From a virus, in the IMG/VR virus record IMGVR_UViG_3300036829_000040, positions 1 through 43,209 of that record: a DNA stretch of 43,209 bases; one strand, given 5' to 3'. Numbering within the stretch: position 1 is the stretch's first letter; the number at the start of each line of letters is the position of its first letter. This document shows, piece after piece, positions 1 through 6,078 of this stretch. Under the pieces are notes generated by a model. The model was given only the letters and a program-made list of their open reading frames with translations. It was not told the DNA's origin and did no database searches. A program made the translations under genes and the position numbers.

Positions 1-584
1 ATGTCCTTAACCCAGTCATCGAGTATACGGAACGATTCAACCGAAACCCATTCAATCCCTTTGGATTTGATCGTCTCGCTGTAAACTTTCAAATCATCGG
101 CCCATCGCTCCGGTACGTAATCTATTTTCTCGCCACGGTCCATCTGATGTGTCAGCTTGTGCAGGCTCGTACCGATGGTCGCCTTGTATTTGTCACCGGC
201 GTAGGTGGCTGCCTCGTTCGCGATGCGATTCAGTTCTGTCTTGTCCTCTAGCGGTTGTTCCTCGTGGCTGTCGGGTTTGCATGCGACAGCGGCGATTTGC
301 AGGTCGGGTCGTTGCGCCATGCCCCATGCGACGAGACGCTTGCCCCATTGTTTCAGCAGGAATTCGTCTTGCATTACGTCGATGAAAGTTGTTGTGCGCC
401 TGTAATATAGGCATTTGCATGTGCCTTTGCGGTACTTGCCGGATTCTTTGCGCACCATGCGTCCGCACGTCTCGCACTTCTTTGAGCCCGGAAGGTGTTT
501 CGCGCCAGGCGGTATCACCAGCGGCCCACCCTCGCCGCCGAAAGATGTTTTACGGCGCGGAATCTCAGTAAGCTGGTAAGCCAT
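1..584 (-). CDS. RecB/Cas4-like exonuclease, N-terminal part (runs off the window)
   Basis: Reading leftward from ATG at 584 the frame stays open for 194 codons to the window edge, so the C-terminus is missing. The start has a good ribosome site (AGGAAC) and overlaps the previous stop by 20 bases. Residues about 37-60 hold four cysteines (CETC...CKC), a zinc- or iron-sulphur-type knuckle. Residues about 125-195 contain GTSLHKLTHQMDRGE and a later VSVESFRILDDW, which match the helical N-terminal motif and the approach to the catalytic strand of PD-(D/E)XK RecB/Cas4-family nucleases of actinobacteriophages. The decisive D and ExK residues lie outside the window. Family assignment is by motif recognition; a recombination or replication role is inferred. 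Confidence 0.7.
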   Translation of the reverse strand, partial: MAYQLTEIPRRKTSFGGEGGPLVIPPGAKHLPGSKKCETCGRMVRKESGKYRKGTCKCLYYRRTTTFIDVMQDEFLLKQWGKRLVAWGMAQRPDLQIAAVACKPDSHEEQPLEDKTELNRIANEAATYAGDKYKATIGTSLHKLTHQMDRGEKIDYVPERWADDLKVYSETIKSKGIEWVSVESFRILDDWVKD

Positions 585-684
585 CGTTGTTCCTGTTCAG
601 CTCGATGTTGCCGAATTCCATCGGGCCAATGTTGTTGTCGCTGATGTACTTTGCGAGGTCGAATGTGTTGTGCTCGTCAGGCAT
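565..684 (-). CDS. small hypothetical protein, 39 aa
   Basis: The ATG at 684 follows a clear ribosome site (GAAGGA, 7 bases away) and overlaps the end of the upstream gene. The protein begins MPDEHNTFDLAKY and is acidic, with no recognised domain. A longer in-frame extension to 786 exists, but that part overlaps the upstream gene and lacks a ribosome site, so the short start is preferred. It sits in a chain of tightly overlapping early genes; function unknown. Confidence 0.6.
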   Translation of the reverse strand: MPDEHNTFDLAKYISDNNIGPMEFGNIELNRNNDGLPAY

Positions 685-859
685 GAGATTTCCTTCTATC
701 GTGTCGCACCCAGTCCAACGCTTCGGCCCAGGTGTCAAATCTGTTGGAACTGTTCGCAATAACGTAAGGCATCGGTCCATCATCAATGTGACGCTTGTAC
801 GCGTACCAAACGCCTTTACGTTTCATGATGCGCCACTTAGACTTTCGTTTCATGCTCAT
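677..859 (-). CDS. small basic hypothetical protein, 60 aa
   Basis: ORF of 60 codons starting at ATG 859 (an alternative ATG two codons later), overlapping the end of the upstream gene and the start of the downstream one. The protein is rich in Lys, Arg and Trp (begins MSMKRKSKWRIMKRKG, then a WAEALDWVRHDRR helix). The pattern of a short beta hairpin followed by a Trp-rich helix resembles small phage proteins of unknown role. Good gene from its overlaps and composition; no function assigned. Confidence 0.65.
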   Translation of the reverse strand: MSMKRKSKWRIMKRKGVWYAYKRHIDDGPMPYVIANSSNRFDTWAEALDWVRHDRRKSHA

Positions 860-1067
860 CTATTCTCTGCTGTTGTTCCGGTGACAACTCGTAGCCCAGA
901 TCACGCATGATCACAGCGTGCCGGTAAAGCGCTGCGTCCCAATCGACCCGCTGCGACGGCCGGTTGCCCAGGAATTTGAAACCGGAGTAATCGCGCATAT
1001 CCGGTTTGCCGATGTAGCGTGGCCGCTGCGTGCCAACCAGGGGTCGTGGTGTTCTGCGTGCTGGCAT
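837..1067 (-). CDS. hypothetical protein, 76 aa
   Basis: The start is taken at ATG 1067, which overlaps the stop of the previous gene as TAATG; a longer in-frame ORF to 1139 would overlap that zinc-finger gene. The N-terminal third is basic (MPARRTPRPLVGTQRPRY), followed by a helical, charged C-terminus ending LSPEQQQRIDEHETKV. No domain recognised. Part of the early leftward operon. Confidence 0.6.
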   Translation of the reverse strand: MPARRTPRPLVGTQRPRYIGKPDMRDYSGFKFLGNRPSQRVDWDAALYRHAVIMRDLGYELSPEQQQRIDEHETKV

Positions 1068-1264
1068 TACATGTGCCTCGCATGCGCGGACAGTCTGCCG
1101 TCTTTGCGGACCCGATAGTCGTTGTGGCAGAACGAACACACGCCACGCCCGTGCTCGTCGGCGTGTACTTTCTCGTGTGAGCCGGGGCAGCCACGCGGAT
1201 TCGGCATCCGCGCAACATATCCCGTACGCAGTATTGCGTGAGGTCCACTGTTACGGTTTGTCAT
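1067..1264 (-). CDS. small zinc-finger protein, 65 aa
   Basis: The ATG at 1264 has a GGGAGACA ribosome site and overlaps the stop of the upstream gene; the longer in-frame form to 1357 is ruled out by that overlap. The C-terminal half has CSFC followed about 13 residues later by HARH, a CCHH zinc-finger spacing, and a CPGSHEKVH segment before it that could supply more ligands. Likely a small nucleic-acid- or protein-binding factor; target unknown. It is one of several mini zinc-finger genes in this part of the early operon. Confidence 0.65.
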   Translation of the reverse strand: MTNRNSGPHAILRTGYVARMPNPRGCPGSHEKVHADEHGRGVCSFCHNDYRVRKDGRLSAHARHM

Positions 1265-1442
1265 TGTCTCCCTTGCCTTTCCATTGCGGGAACGCTTCGG
1301 CCCACCACGGCACTGACTCGCGTACATGATGCACATGCGGCGGCGGGTCTGAATCATGTGATTCAGTCGGTTTCATGCAGTCGTGGTCGTATGCGGCTGC
1401 CTCGTCATCTGTCTCGAACTCACACATCGCACAGATGTACAT
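1251..1442 (-). CDS. small CxxC protein, 63 aa
   Basis: ATG at 1442 with ribosome site CAGGAGAC. The N-terminus MYICAMCEFETDDEAA followed by YDHDC gives a Cys-x2-Cys...His-x-Cys set, typical of a small zinc knuckle. The rest is acidic and low in complexity. The coding sequence contains one of the five 18-bp palindromes (1349-1366), read as T-E-S-H-D-S. It is the first gene after the terminator-like hairpin at 1512-1550, so it may begin its own transcript. Function unknown. Confidence 0.65.
   Translation of the reverse strand: MYICAMCEFETDDEAAAYDHDCMKPTESHDSDPPPHVHHVRESVPWWAEAFPQWKGKGDNDKP
1349..1366. repeat. 18-bp dispersed palindrome, copy A
   Basis: CTGAATCATGTGATTCAG, arms CTGAATCA/TGATTCAG around a 2-base centre (8 of 8 arm bases pair). 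It lies inside the gene at 1251-1442. Four other copies share the plan CTGAAtCAnnTGntTCAG (3989, 14675, 35766, 42820). Likely a protein-binding site such as an operator, stoperator or centromere-like site. Confidence 0.65.
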
Positions 1443-1511
1443 TGGTCGTCTCCTGCAAAACTCGAAAATATGCGTTGTGGGGATTTTTCAAAAACCTACC
1501 GTAGAGAGCCG

Positions 1512-1550
1512 AAAACCCTTGCCGCCCAGGAGTAGTAGAGGCGACAAGGG
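1512..1550 (-). terminator. terminator-like hairpin after the 1560-1850 gene
   Basis: In the leftward RNA, CCCTTGTCGCC (1550-1540) pairs with GGCGGCAAGGG (1526-1516) with one mismatch, and TTTT follows immediately (1515-1512). It sits directly after the stop of the gene ending at 1560 and before the gene starting at 1442. The loop of 13 bases is long and the U-run short, so it may be only a partial terminator. Confidence 0.55.
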
Positions 1551-1559
1551 CCGCTCCGG

Positions 1560-1850
1560 TCAGACTTCGGATACTTCGGCTTCGGTGTCTGCTACCTCAG
1601 CCGTGGACTCACGTAGCCCCCAGTATTCGCGCATGTGCGCGAGCTGGTCCTTGTCGTAGCCGGGGTCGTTGTCGATCTGCTCAGCGTCGGTTTTGCTTGC
1701 CCGACCCGGCCGCTGTAGTTCGTCCCGCTCCGCTTCCAGTGCTTCCAGGTCTGGGTCGCTCGGGAACGTCACTGCTTCCGCTACGAAGCCCAACTTCGCT
1801 GAGTCCTGGCTCCGCGCTTGGCTTTTCGCCGCTGTCTTCTTGCTTGCCAT
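1560..1850 (-). CDS. hypothetical acidic protein, 96 aa
   Basis: ATG at 1850 with ribosome site AAAGGA 7 bases upstream; an in-frame ATG five codons earlier is less well placed. The protein has a basic start (MASKKTAAKSQARS) and a long acidic helical body with LEALEAERDELQRPG and a C-terminus rich in Glu and Asp. No domain recognised. The first 170 bases overlap the upstream zinc-finger ORF in another frame. Composition and ribosome site make this the stronger of the two overlapping readings. Confidence 0.65.
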   Translation of the reverse strand: MASKKTAAKSQARSQDSAKLGFVAEAVTFPSDPDLEALEAERDELQRPGRASKTDAEQIDNDPGYDKDQLAHMREYWGLRESTAEVADTEAEVSEV

Positions 1851-1977
1851 GGTATGTCCTTTCATGCAGTGTCGGGTTCCAAACTATTGCGCCGCAACGC
1901 ATGCAGCACGTCAATGCTACCTCGCCCAGACGGGCGTTGAAAAACCGTGTCGTGTACGGCTGTTCCTGTTCGGCCAT
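1681..1977 (-). CDS. small zinc-finger protein with out-of-frame C-terminal overlap, 98 aa
   Basis: ATG at 1977 with strong ribosome site GAGAGGAATGTG; a GTG at 1980 is in frame. Residues about 24-43 read CCMRCG...HERTYH, a CCHH zinc finger. After the finger the protein becomes Gly, Ser and Arg rich, and this part overlaps the gene at 1560-1850 for 170 bases in a different frame. Either the overlap is real, or a mutation removed a stop that once lay just after the finger. The N-terminal 45 residues look genuine; the tail is doubtful. Confidence 0.5.
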   Translation of the reverse strand: MAEQEQPYTTRFFNARLGEVALTCCMRCGAIVWNPTLHERTYHGKQEDSGEKPSAEPGLSEVGLRSGSSDVPERPRPGSTGSGAGRTTAAGSGKQNRR

Positions 1978-1987
1978 CACATTCCTC

Positions 1988-2467
1988 TCAGTATTGAATC
2001 ATTGTGGTATTTGCTTCTGGATAGCGTTGCTCCACAACACCATTCGGGTAGCAGATAATCACCGGCTTGTTCATCCGCTGCGCGAAGTCCACCGTGTACC
2101 ACGTACCGCCCCACAGCATACGCTCAGGCTGTTCGTTGTGTTTCGGTAGTGCCACCAAACCCGCTGCGGCGCCGACGATTTGACGGTCACGGTCCAGGTA
2201 TTGCATACGCGGATGAATCGTCACCTTGGTAAATGGCGGCGAAAGGCATTCAGGTGCAACGTATTTCATGTTCACCGGTGGCCACACGTGGATAAACAGA
2301 TCGTTGTCTATCGCCGCTGCATGCACGGCAGCGTCAGCACCGAGACACGCGCCGTGATGAACCTCTTTGATCGTGCCATCCCGCTTGCCCATCTCCAAAG
2401 TCTCGTATAGCCAAGCCAATTGAAGATCAGTCAGCTTCTCACGTGTGCCGGTGAATCCGATGATCAT
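1988..2467 (-). CDS. SLOG-family (DprA/LOG-like Rossmann) protein
   Basis: The start is ATG 2467, overlapping the previous stop as ATGA, giving 159 residues. The N-terminus MIIGFTGTRE is the first strand and glycine loop of a SLOG/DprA-type Rossmann fold, and HHGACLGADAAVHAAA is the characteristic second glycine-rich nucleotide-binding motif (G-x-x-x-G-A-D). The next strand, DLFIHVWPP, fits the fold. SLOG proteins bind nucleotides or nucleotide-derived signals. In phages such genes sit among replication genes and are usually uncharacterised; DNA processing or nucleotide metabolism is an inference. Confidence 0.7.
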   Translation of the reverse strand: MIIGFTGTREKLTDLQLAWLYETLEMGKRDGTIKEVHHGACLGADAAVHAAAIDNDLFIHVWPPVNMKYVAPECLSPPFTKVTIHPRMQYLDRDRQIVGAAAGLVALPKHNEQPERMLWGGTWYTVDFAQRMNKPVIICYPNGVVEQRYPEANTTMIQY

Positions 2468-2688
2468 CGTGTCACCGGTGGCCAGTGCCACGTACCAGGC
2501 TTGCCACCCTCGTCGTGTTCAACGTCCATCAACCAGACCGGTGATGCGCCAGGCGGAAACGCCGTGCACCCTATGGTGCCGTCGCTGCCAAGCACCGCTG
2601 TCACGATGGCAGGCAGTGTAACGGGCGGTGCCTCAAAGTGCACAATGCGCCCGATGGTTGGTTGTGTTGGTCCGATAGGATGGCTCAT
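2464..2688 (-). CDS. hypothetical protein, 74 aa
   Basis: The ATG at 2688 has a GAGG ribosome site 8 bases away; a longer in-frame ORF begins at 2727. The protein starts MSHPIGPTQPTIGRIVHFEA and looks like a small beta-barrel: hydrophobic strands (IGRIVHF, PAIVTAVL, SPVWLMDVEHD) alternate with turns. This layout is common in small actinophage early proteins with an SH3-like fold. No function known. It overlaps the SLOG gene start. Confidence 0.65.
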   Translation of the reverse strand: MSHPIGPTQPTIGRIVHFEAPPVTLPAIVTAVLGSDGTIGCTAFPPGASPVWLMDVEHDEGGKPGTWHWPPVTR

Positions 2689-2769
2689 GCTTTTGTCCTC
2701 AATTCTGTTGCAGCCCAGTCGTTTCATTGGTCGTTTACGGGTGTCGAATGTGTTGGGCTCGAAACCATC

Positions 2770-3093
2770 TCATTTCACGCCGCCTGTTCTGCGCTTACGC
2801 GCTGTCCGTTGTATGCGTGAGCGCATAGGTTGGATACCGCTGCGCCCAAACCTTGTGCTTCGCCGCATGATTCGCGCAGTAACCGATGTCTGATAATGCA
2901 TAGCGTAGGTGTTGCCCTGAAAGTCGCCACGCTCACCCGTGTTTCGGCATGGTGGCGTAGCGGGCGGTTGCCTGGTTGCGTCGAGTTTGTCGGATAGTGT
3001 TGCGAGCCTGGCTTTTTGGTTCTTGCCGAGACGTTTCTTGTCGAGTAAGCCAGCGCGTTCGTGAACCATGTCCCGCATGTCTGCGTATCTCAT
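2770..3093 (-). CDS. hypothetical basic protein, 107 aa
   Basis: ORF from ATG 3093, overlapping the preceding stop as ATGA. The N-terminal 40 residues are helical (MRYADMRDMVHERAGLLDKK). The C-terminal half is very basic and ends TARKRRTGGVK, suggesting nucleic-acid contact. The middle, with RNTGERGDFQGNTYAM, resembles a conserved patch seen in small phage proteins, but no family is named with confidence. An 81-base gap without a gene separates it from the gene at 2688. Confidence 0.55.
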   Translation of the reverse strand: MRYADMRDMVHERAGLLDKKRLGKNQKARLATLSDKLDATRQPPATPPCRNTGERGDFQGNTYAMHYQTSVTARIMRRSTRFGRSGIQPMRSRIQRTARKRRTGGVK

Positions 3094-3365
3094 CAGTCCA
3101 TCCCCGTATCCGGTTTTGCTTGTTGTACGAGGTACCCTGCGCGGTGGAACAGGATCGCCAGAGCGTCACGATTGCCCTGAGACTTGGGTAGCCAGAACGT
3201 GATTGCGCTGCGGTCGTCGTCGCCCGGTACGTCGTGCAGCCGGTCGCTGCTGTGCAGGAACATTCGTACGGCACTGTAGGTGATGCCTGTATCCGCTTCC
3301 TGTTCAACAAGTTCCAGTTGTCGTGGGTCTAGGTTGATTTCTTGGCTGTAAACGTTGATTCTCAT
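3093..3365 (-). CDS. hypothetical protein, 90 aa
   Basis: Start at ATG 3365, overlapping the previous stop (TGA at 3364-3362). The protein begins MRINVYSQEINLDPRQ and reads as alternating strands and helices, including ITYSAVRMFLHSS and a DDDRSAITFWLP strand. It resembles small phage proteins of an unnamed family; no catalytic motif is visible. It is translationally coupled to the P-loop protein upstream. Confidence 0.65.
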   Translation of the reverse strand: MRINVYSQEINLDPRQLELVEQEADTGITYSAVRMFLHSSDRLHDVPGDDDRSAITFWLPKSQGNRDALAILFHRAGYLVQQAKPDTGMD

Positions 3366-3787
3366 AGTGTCCCAACATATTTGGCGTTTTCGTTTGTGAC
3401 TTTTTCGATGTCTATGCTGGCGTTCAGATTGAGTAGCGCCAGCAGTGGCCGGATCGAATTGCGGTCCAGCACAAGTGCTTCGTAGGTGATGCACCAGACG
3501 GGGACGCTGACAAGCCTTATGGCGCACGCGATTTCGTAGTATCCGCATTGTAGTTTCACGCGGGCCTGCTCGCGTGTAAGCCCTTGCGTCTGTTGGCTTT
3601 TCATGGTGGCGACCGGGTCGCGGTACACCACGATCATCGCATTACACGAGTCCACTAACGGCACAAGATCCATCCAGTCATTGTGAAATGTGGCCGACCG
3701 GTGAAATACTTCTGCGCCAGCAGTCCGAAAGATGCGTGACACCAACGATGTACCTGAGGATTCCGGTCCTGTGACAGCAACCCTCAT
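3362..3787 (-). CDS. P-loop protein resembling sulfotransferase/nucleotide kinase family
   Basis: 141 residues from ATG 3787. The N-terminus MRVAVTGPESSGTSLVSR is a P-loop variant (G-x4-G-T-S) as in sulfotransferase-like and some phage nucleoside-kinase-like NTPases. AMIVVYRDPVATMKS matches the sulfotransferase strand-helix motif around R-D-P that contacts the 3'-phosphate. At 141 residues it is shorter than most sulfotransferases, so it may be a compact phage version. Substrate unknown. It overlaps both neighbours by four bases. Confidence 0.6.
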   Translation of the reverse strand: MRVAVTGPESSGTSLVSRIFRTAGAEVFHRSATFHNDWMDLVPLVDSCNAMIVVYRDPVATMKSQQTQGLTREQARVKLQCGYYEIACAIRLVSVPVWCITYEALVLDRNSIRPLLALLNLNASIDIEKVTNENAKYVGTL

Positions 3788-3969
3788 GATGTGAACACCT
3801 CGATCTTGCAGTCCATCGTGGGATCAAGCGAATTAATGTGTGCCGCAGTTTCTTCTACTTGGCTGTAGTCGCGGCTGTGATAGTCGCTAACCGCCCGGCC
3901 TGGCAGCTTGTGCAGCAGCTCAGCCCAGTGCTCAGAGCGGTGCCACGACAGTGCGAATGCGGCAGCCAT
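3784..3969 (-). CDS. hypothetical protein, 61 aa
   Basis: ATG at 3969 overlaps the stop of the SSB-tail-like gene, and its own stop overlaps the P-loop gene start. The protein begins MAAAFALSWHRSEHWAELL, rich in His and Trp, without a recognised motif. Gene call rests on tight coupling to both neighbours. Function unknown. Confidence 0.6.
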   Translation of the reverse strand: MAAAFALSWHRSEHWAELLHKLPGRAVSDYHSRDYSQVEETAAHINSLDPTMDCKIEVFTS

Positions 3970-4262
3970 CAGAACGGTTCTTCGTCGTCTGAATCATTTG
4001 ATTCAGTTGTATCGTCCGGTACCTCAACAGCTTTCGCCCTGCCGCGCTTGGGGCTGGGTGCATACGGGACCTTTGACTTGCCTGTGGTGCCCTTGTCGGG
4101 GTATGTGTCGTCGAAGTGACCGGCAGCAAGTTGGCTGGCACGACCGTCGGCCCACTTGAATAGGTCCGCTATCAGGTCCGGTGTGTGCACCGTATCTGGA
4201 ACACCGTGTGTGTCAAGTGTTCTCGACACAGCTAGCACTGCGTCGATGTCGTTAATGTCCAT
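3969..4262 (-). CDS. small protein with SSB-like acidic C-terminal tail, 97 aa
   Basis: Start taken at ATG 4262 (a TTG three codons upstream is in frame). The body has a helical N-terminus (MDINDIDAVLAVSRTL) and a basic middle (SPKRGRAKAVEV). It ends in TTESNDSDDEEPF, very like the acidic DDxxPF tip by which single-strand-binding proteins recruit replication proteins. The phage's own SSB lies next to it and ends DDDDEPPF. The protein is too short and lacks clear OB-fold strands, so it may be a partner or decoy that binds the same protein pocket. Its tail-coding part contains palindrome copy B. Confidence 0.65.
   Translation of the reverse strand: MDINDIDAVLAVSRTLDTHGVPDTVHTPDLIADLFKWADGRASQLAAGHFDDTYPDKGTTGKSKVPYAPSPKRGRAKAVEVPDDTTESNDSDDEEPF
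3989..4006. repeat. 18-bp dispersed palindrome, copy B
   Basis: CTGAATCATTTGATTCAG, all eight arm positions pairing, within the 3969-4262 gene and read there as T-E-S-N-D-S. A single half-site, GTTTCAGTTG, lies nearby at 4325-4334 just after the SSB stop. Confidence 0.65.
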
Positions 4263-4334
4263 GGTCGTCAATTCTCTTGTGCTTAAGGCCGGTTTCGACG
4301 GTTGTCCAGCAGAGCCGGTGTGCTGTTTCAGTTG

Positions 4335-4775
4335 TTAGAACGGCGGCTCGTCGTCGTCGTCACCGCTGTCGTGGTCGCTGTGATCTTCGCCGGTGGATGA
4401 ATCCACCTGTACCTCATAGACTTTCACGGTGCCGTCCGGTACTTTCTCGAACTGCACCAGCTCGACGCGTACCAGATAGCCGCGTTTGAGGCCCACGTCG
4501 CGGTCGGCTTTCTTAACCGACTTCTTCAAGTTGGCCTGACCGCAGGTGATCGAAAGTTCGTCACCCGGTTCGTAAACCTTGCGCTCGCCCTCTTTGTTGA
4601 CTGACGTAGCTTTGCGGGTCAGCTCGACAGTCAACAGCGGGCACGGATCTTTCGCGTAGTCCCTGCCATCTGTTGCGCTGTAATCGAGGATCTTGCCCTC
4701 TACTACCTGACCTTTTTTGCTGTTACTCCATCCCATGAAGTTGCCAGCCGGTACCTCAATCTTTTTAAACGCCAT
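4335..4775 (-). CDS. ssb: single-stranded DNA-binding protein
   Basis: 146 residues from ATG 4775, preceded by AAAGGAAAGGTGAA. The body shows OB-fold-like strands (KGQVVEGKILDYS, PLLTVELTRKA, DELSITCGQ, YLVRVELVQFEKV), and the end is an acidic linker closing with DDDDEPPF, the hallmark recruiting tip of SSB proteins. It acts by coating single-stranded DNA during phage replication and recombination. It sits with a RecB-like nuclease and a second acidic-tail protein. Family by tail plus strand pattern; fold not verified by alignment. Confidence 0.75.
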   Translation of the reverse strand: MAFKKIEVPAGNFMGWSNSKKGQVVEGKILDYSATDGRDYAKDPCPLLTVELTRKATSVNKEGERKVYEPGDELSITCGQANLKKSVKKADRDVGLKRGYLVRVELVQFEKVPDGTVKVYEVQVDSSTGEDHSDHDSGDDDDEPPF

Positions 4776-4854
4776 GGCATTTCACCTTTCCTTTATTGTG
4801 TGTTGTAGTGCTGCAATCATTTTCACATCACCCGTTGCAGCTCGGGCAGTACGG

Positions 4855-4903
4855 GGGCGCGTGCCGCCGGATCGGAGACAAAGCCATACAGCGGCACGCG
4901 CCC
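4855..4903. terminator. 13-bp perfect inverted repeat between two early genes
   Basis: GGGCGCGTGCCGC (4855-4867) is exactly complementary to GCGGCACGCGCCC (4891-4903) around a 23-base loop. It lies in the 132-base gap between the gene ending at 4908 and the SSB start at 4775. No U-run follows on the leftward strand, so it is not a classical intrinsic terminator; it could be an attenuator or mRNA-stability element. The loop carries GGAGACAAAG, close to the start-associated core, on the plus strand. Confidence 0.55.
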
Positions 4904-4907
4904 GGTT

Positions 4908-5162
4908 TCATACGGTAGGTATCCCGTAAATCTCTTGCACCGCAAGCAATTTCTCTATCACCAGCGCATACGCCAGGCACAGCGCTTTCATGTCATGACC
5001 AGAGTCATGGAATGTGTCAACGATGGTGCACGCCAACCGGATTACATGCTGAGCCTCGCTATCGCCCTTGTACAGGCGGCGTACCGCACGCTCAGCCGCT
5101 ATCAACGCGTCCAGATGCGGCCGGATGGTTTCGACTTCGTTCTCGCATTCAGCGCACATCAT
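4908..5162 (-). CDS. hypothetical protein with N-terminal CxxC, 84 aa
   Basis: ATG at 5162. The N-terminus MMCAECENEVETIRPHL has a CxxC pair, and the rest is all-helical (DALIAAERAVRRLY, VIRLACTIVDTFHD, CLAYALVIEKLLAVQE). No second metal-binding pair is obvious, so the pair could bridge two subunits. Unknown function. The gene is followed by the large inverted repeat at 4855-4903. Confidence 0.65.
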   Translation of the reverse strand: MMCAECENEVETIRPHLDALIAAERAVRRLYKGDSEAQHVIRLACTIVDTFHDSGHDMKALCLAYALVIEKLLAVQEIYGIPTV

Positions 5163-5166
5163 GACC

Positions 5167-5361
5167 TCACCTAAGCTGGTCCGTTGTCACCGGCCCACCG
5201 ACGCGCCACTCTGGCGCATTGACCTCGATAGGCACTGACATGCTGGGCAGCTTTGTCTCGTAGCCGTGTGTCATCTCTGTTAGGCACGCGATTGCGATCT
5301 GCAATTCCGCTTCGGTGTCGGCCGTTACGGTCAAGTCGCCCTTGCTGATTCGGTACGTCAT
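5167..5361 (-). CDS. hypothetical protein, 64 aa
   Basis: ATG 5361 three bases after the stop of the ParB-like gene. Sequence begins MTYRISKGDLTVTADTEAELQIAIACL, a strand-turn-helix layout often seen in small phage proteins. It may be co-expressed with the ParB-like protein. No function assigned. Confidence 0.65.
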   Translation of the reverse strand: MTYRISKGDLTVTADTEAELQIAIACLTEMTHGYETKLPSMSVPIEVNAPEWRVGGPVTTDQLR

Positions 5362-5364
5362 GAT

Positions 5365-6078
5365 TTAGTTTTCCATCAGGTCGTCAATGATAGCCTGTAG
5401 TCCCTGAGAGATTTCGCCGAGAGTGTTGAGGTTGGCCTTGACGACGCGCTTGCGTGCACCGTCCCACTTGGATTCCTGTGCGAGGTCATGCAATTCGGAG
5501 TACGCGGCCCACAGGTTCGCTGTTTCCCCATCGAACGCGGACACGATGTCGACAGCTTTCATCGGCTCCGCTTCGGCTTCCTCGACTTCGGTTTCATCCA
5601 CGTCAAGCGGTTCTTCTTCTTCTTCTTCTTCTGGCTCAACATCTTTCGCCTTGTTGCGCGGACGCTCGGCACCGTCTAACGATGTCACCGTGTCAGATCC
5701 TTCGCCGTCCAAATCGCGGCTGACCGTCATCTGCGAAACGTTGAACACGGCGGCGAGGGCGCGCTGGCTCAGACCGGCGTCTTTCGACAGCTCCCGTACA
5801 AGTTCCTTGCGGCGGAAACGATCCGGCACGGTAACGCGCACGGCGTCTTTGACCCAGACTGTCCATGACTTGACGCCGAGTCCTTTGTGGATTTCGCCGT
5901 CGATGGCCTCTTGGATCAGTTGACCAAGGCCCGCGATTGTGTCATCAAGTGTCGCAAAGCCTCTCGTCACCCGTTCGCTAGCGGCGCGGACCTTCTTATC
6001 CAGCGCTTTGGCGTCCTTCTTGGATAGCGGCGTCGGCATGAGTTCTGCATCTACCGTAGCAATTTCGGTGGTCGTCAT
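5365..6078 (-). CDS. ParB/HTH-type DNA-binding protein with acidic linker
   Basis: ATG 6078 (237 residues) overlaps the upstream stop as ATGA and has a GGAAGGA ribosome site; a TTG at 6096 is in frame. Residues about 100-125 read LSQRALAAVFNVSQMTVSRDL, a clear helix-turn-helix like that of ParB/KorB-type proteins. It is preceded by a basic RFRRKELVREL helix and followed by a run of seven glutamates and further acidic linker. The C-terminal 65 residues form a helical domain, perhaps for dimerisation. It is the best candidate in the window for a protein binding the dispersed 18-bp palindromes, but that link is inference. No ParA was seen. Confidence 0.7.
   Translation of the reverse strand: MTTTEIATVDAELMPTPLSKKDAKALDKKVRAASERVTRGFATLDDTIAGLGQLIQEAIDGEIHKGLGVKSWTVWVKDAVRVTVPDRFRRKELVRELSKDAGLSQRALAAVFNVSQMTVSRDLDGEGSDTVTSLDGAERPRNKAKDVEPEEEEEEEPLDVDETEVEEAEAEPMKAVDIVSAFDGETANLWAAYSELHDLAQESKWDGARKRVVKANLNTLGEISQGLQAIIDDLMEN

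Noticed and set aside
193-477. Minus-strand ORF of 94 codons inside the exonuclease gene
   Set aside because: Arg/Gln-rich shadow of the exonuclease frame, which is open to the edge with recognisable motifs.
5600-5640. Run of TTC/GAA triplets in the ParB-like gene as a microsatellite
   Set aside because: It simply encodes the acidic linker of seven glutamates.
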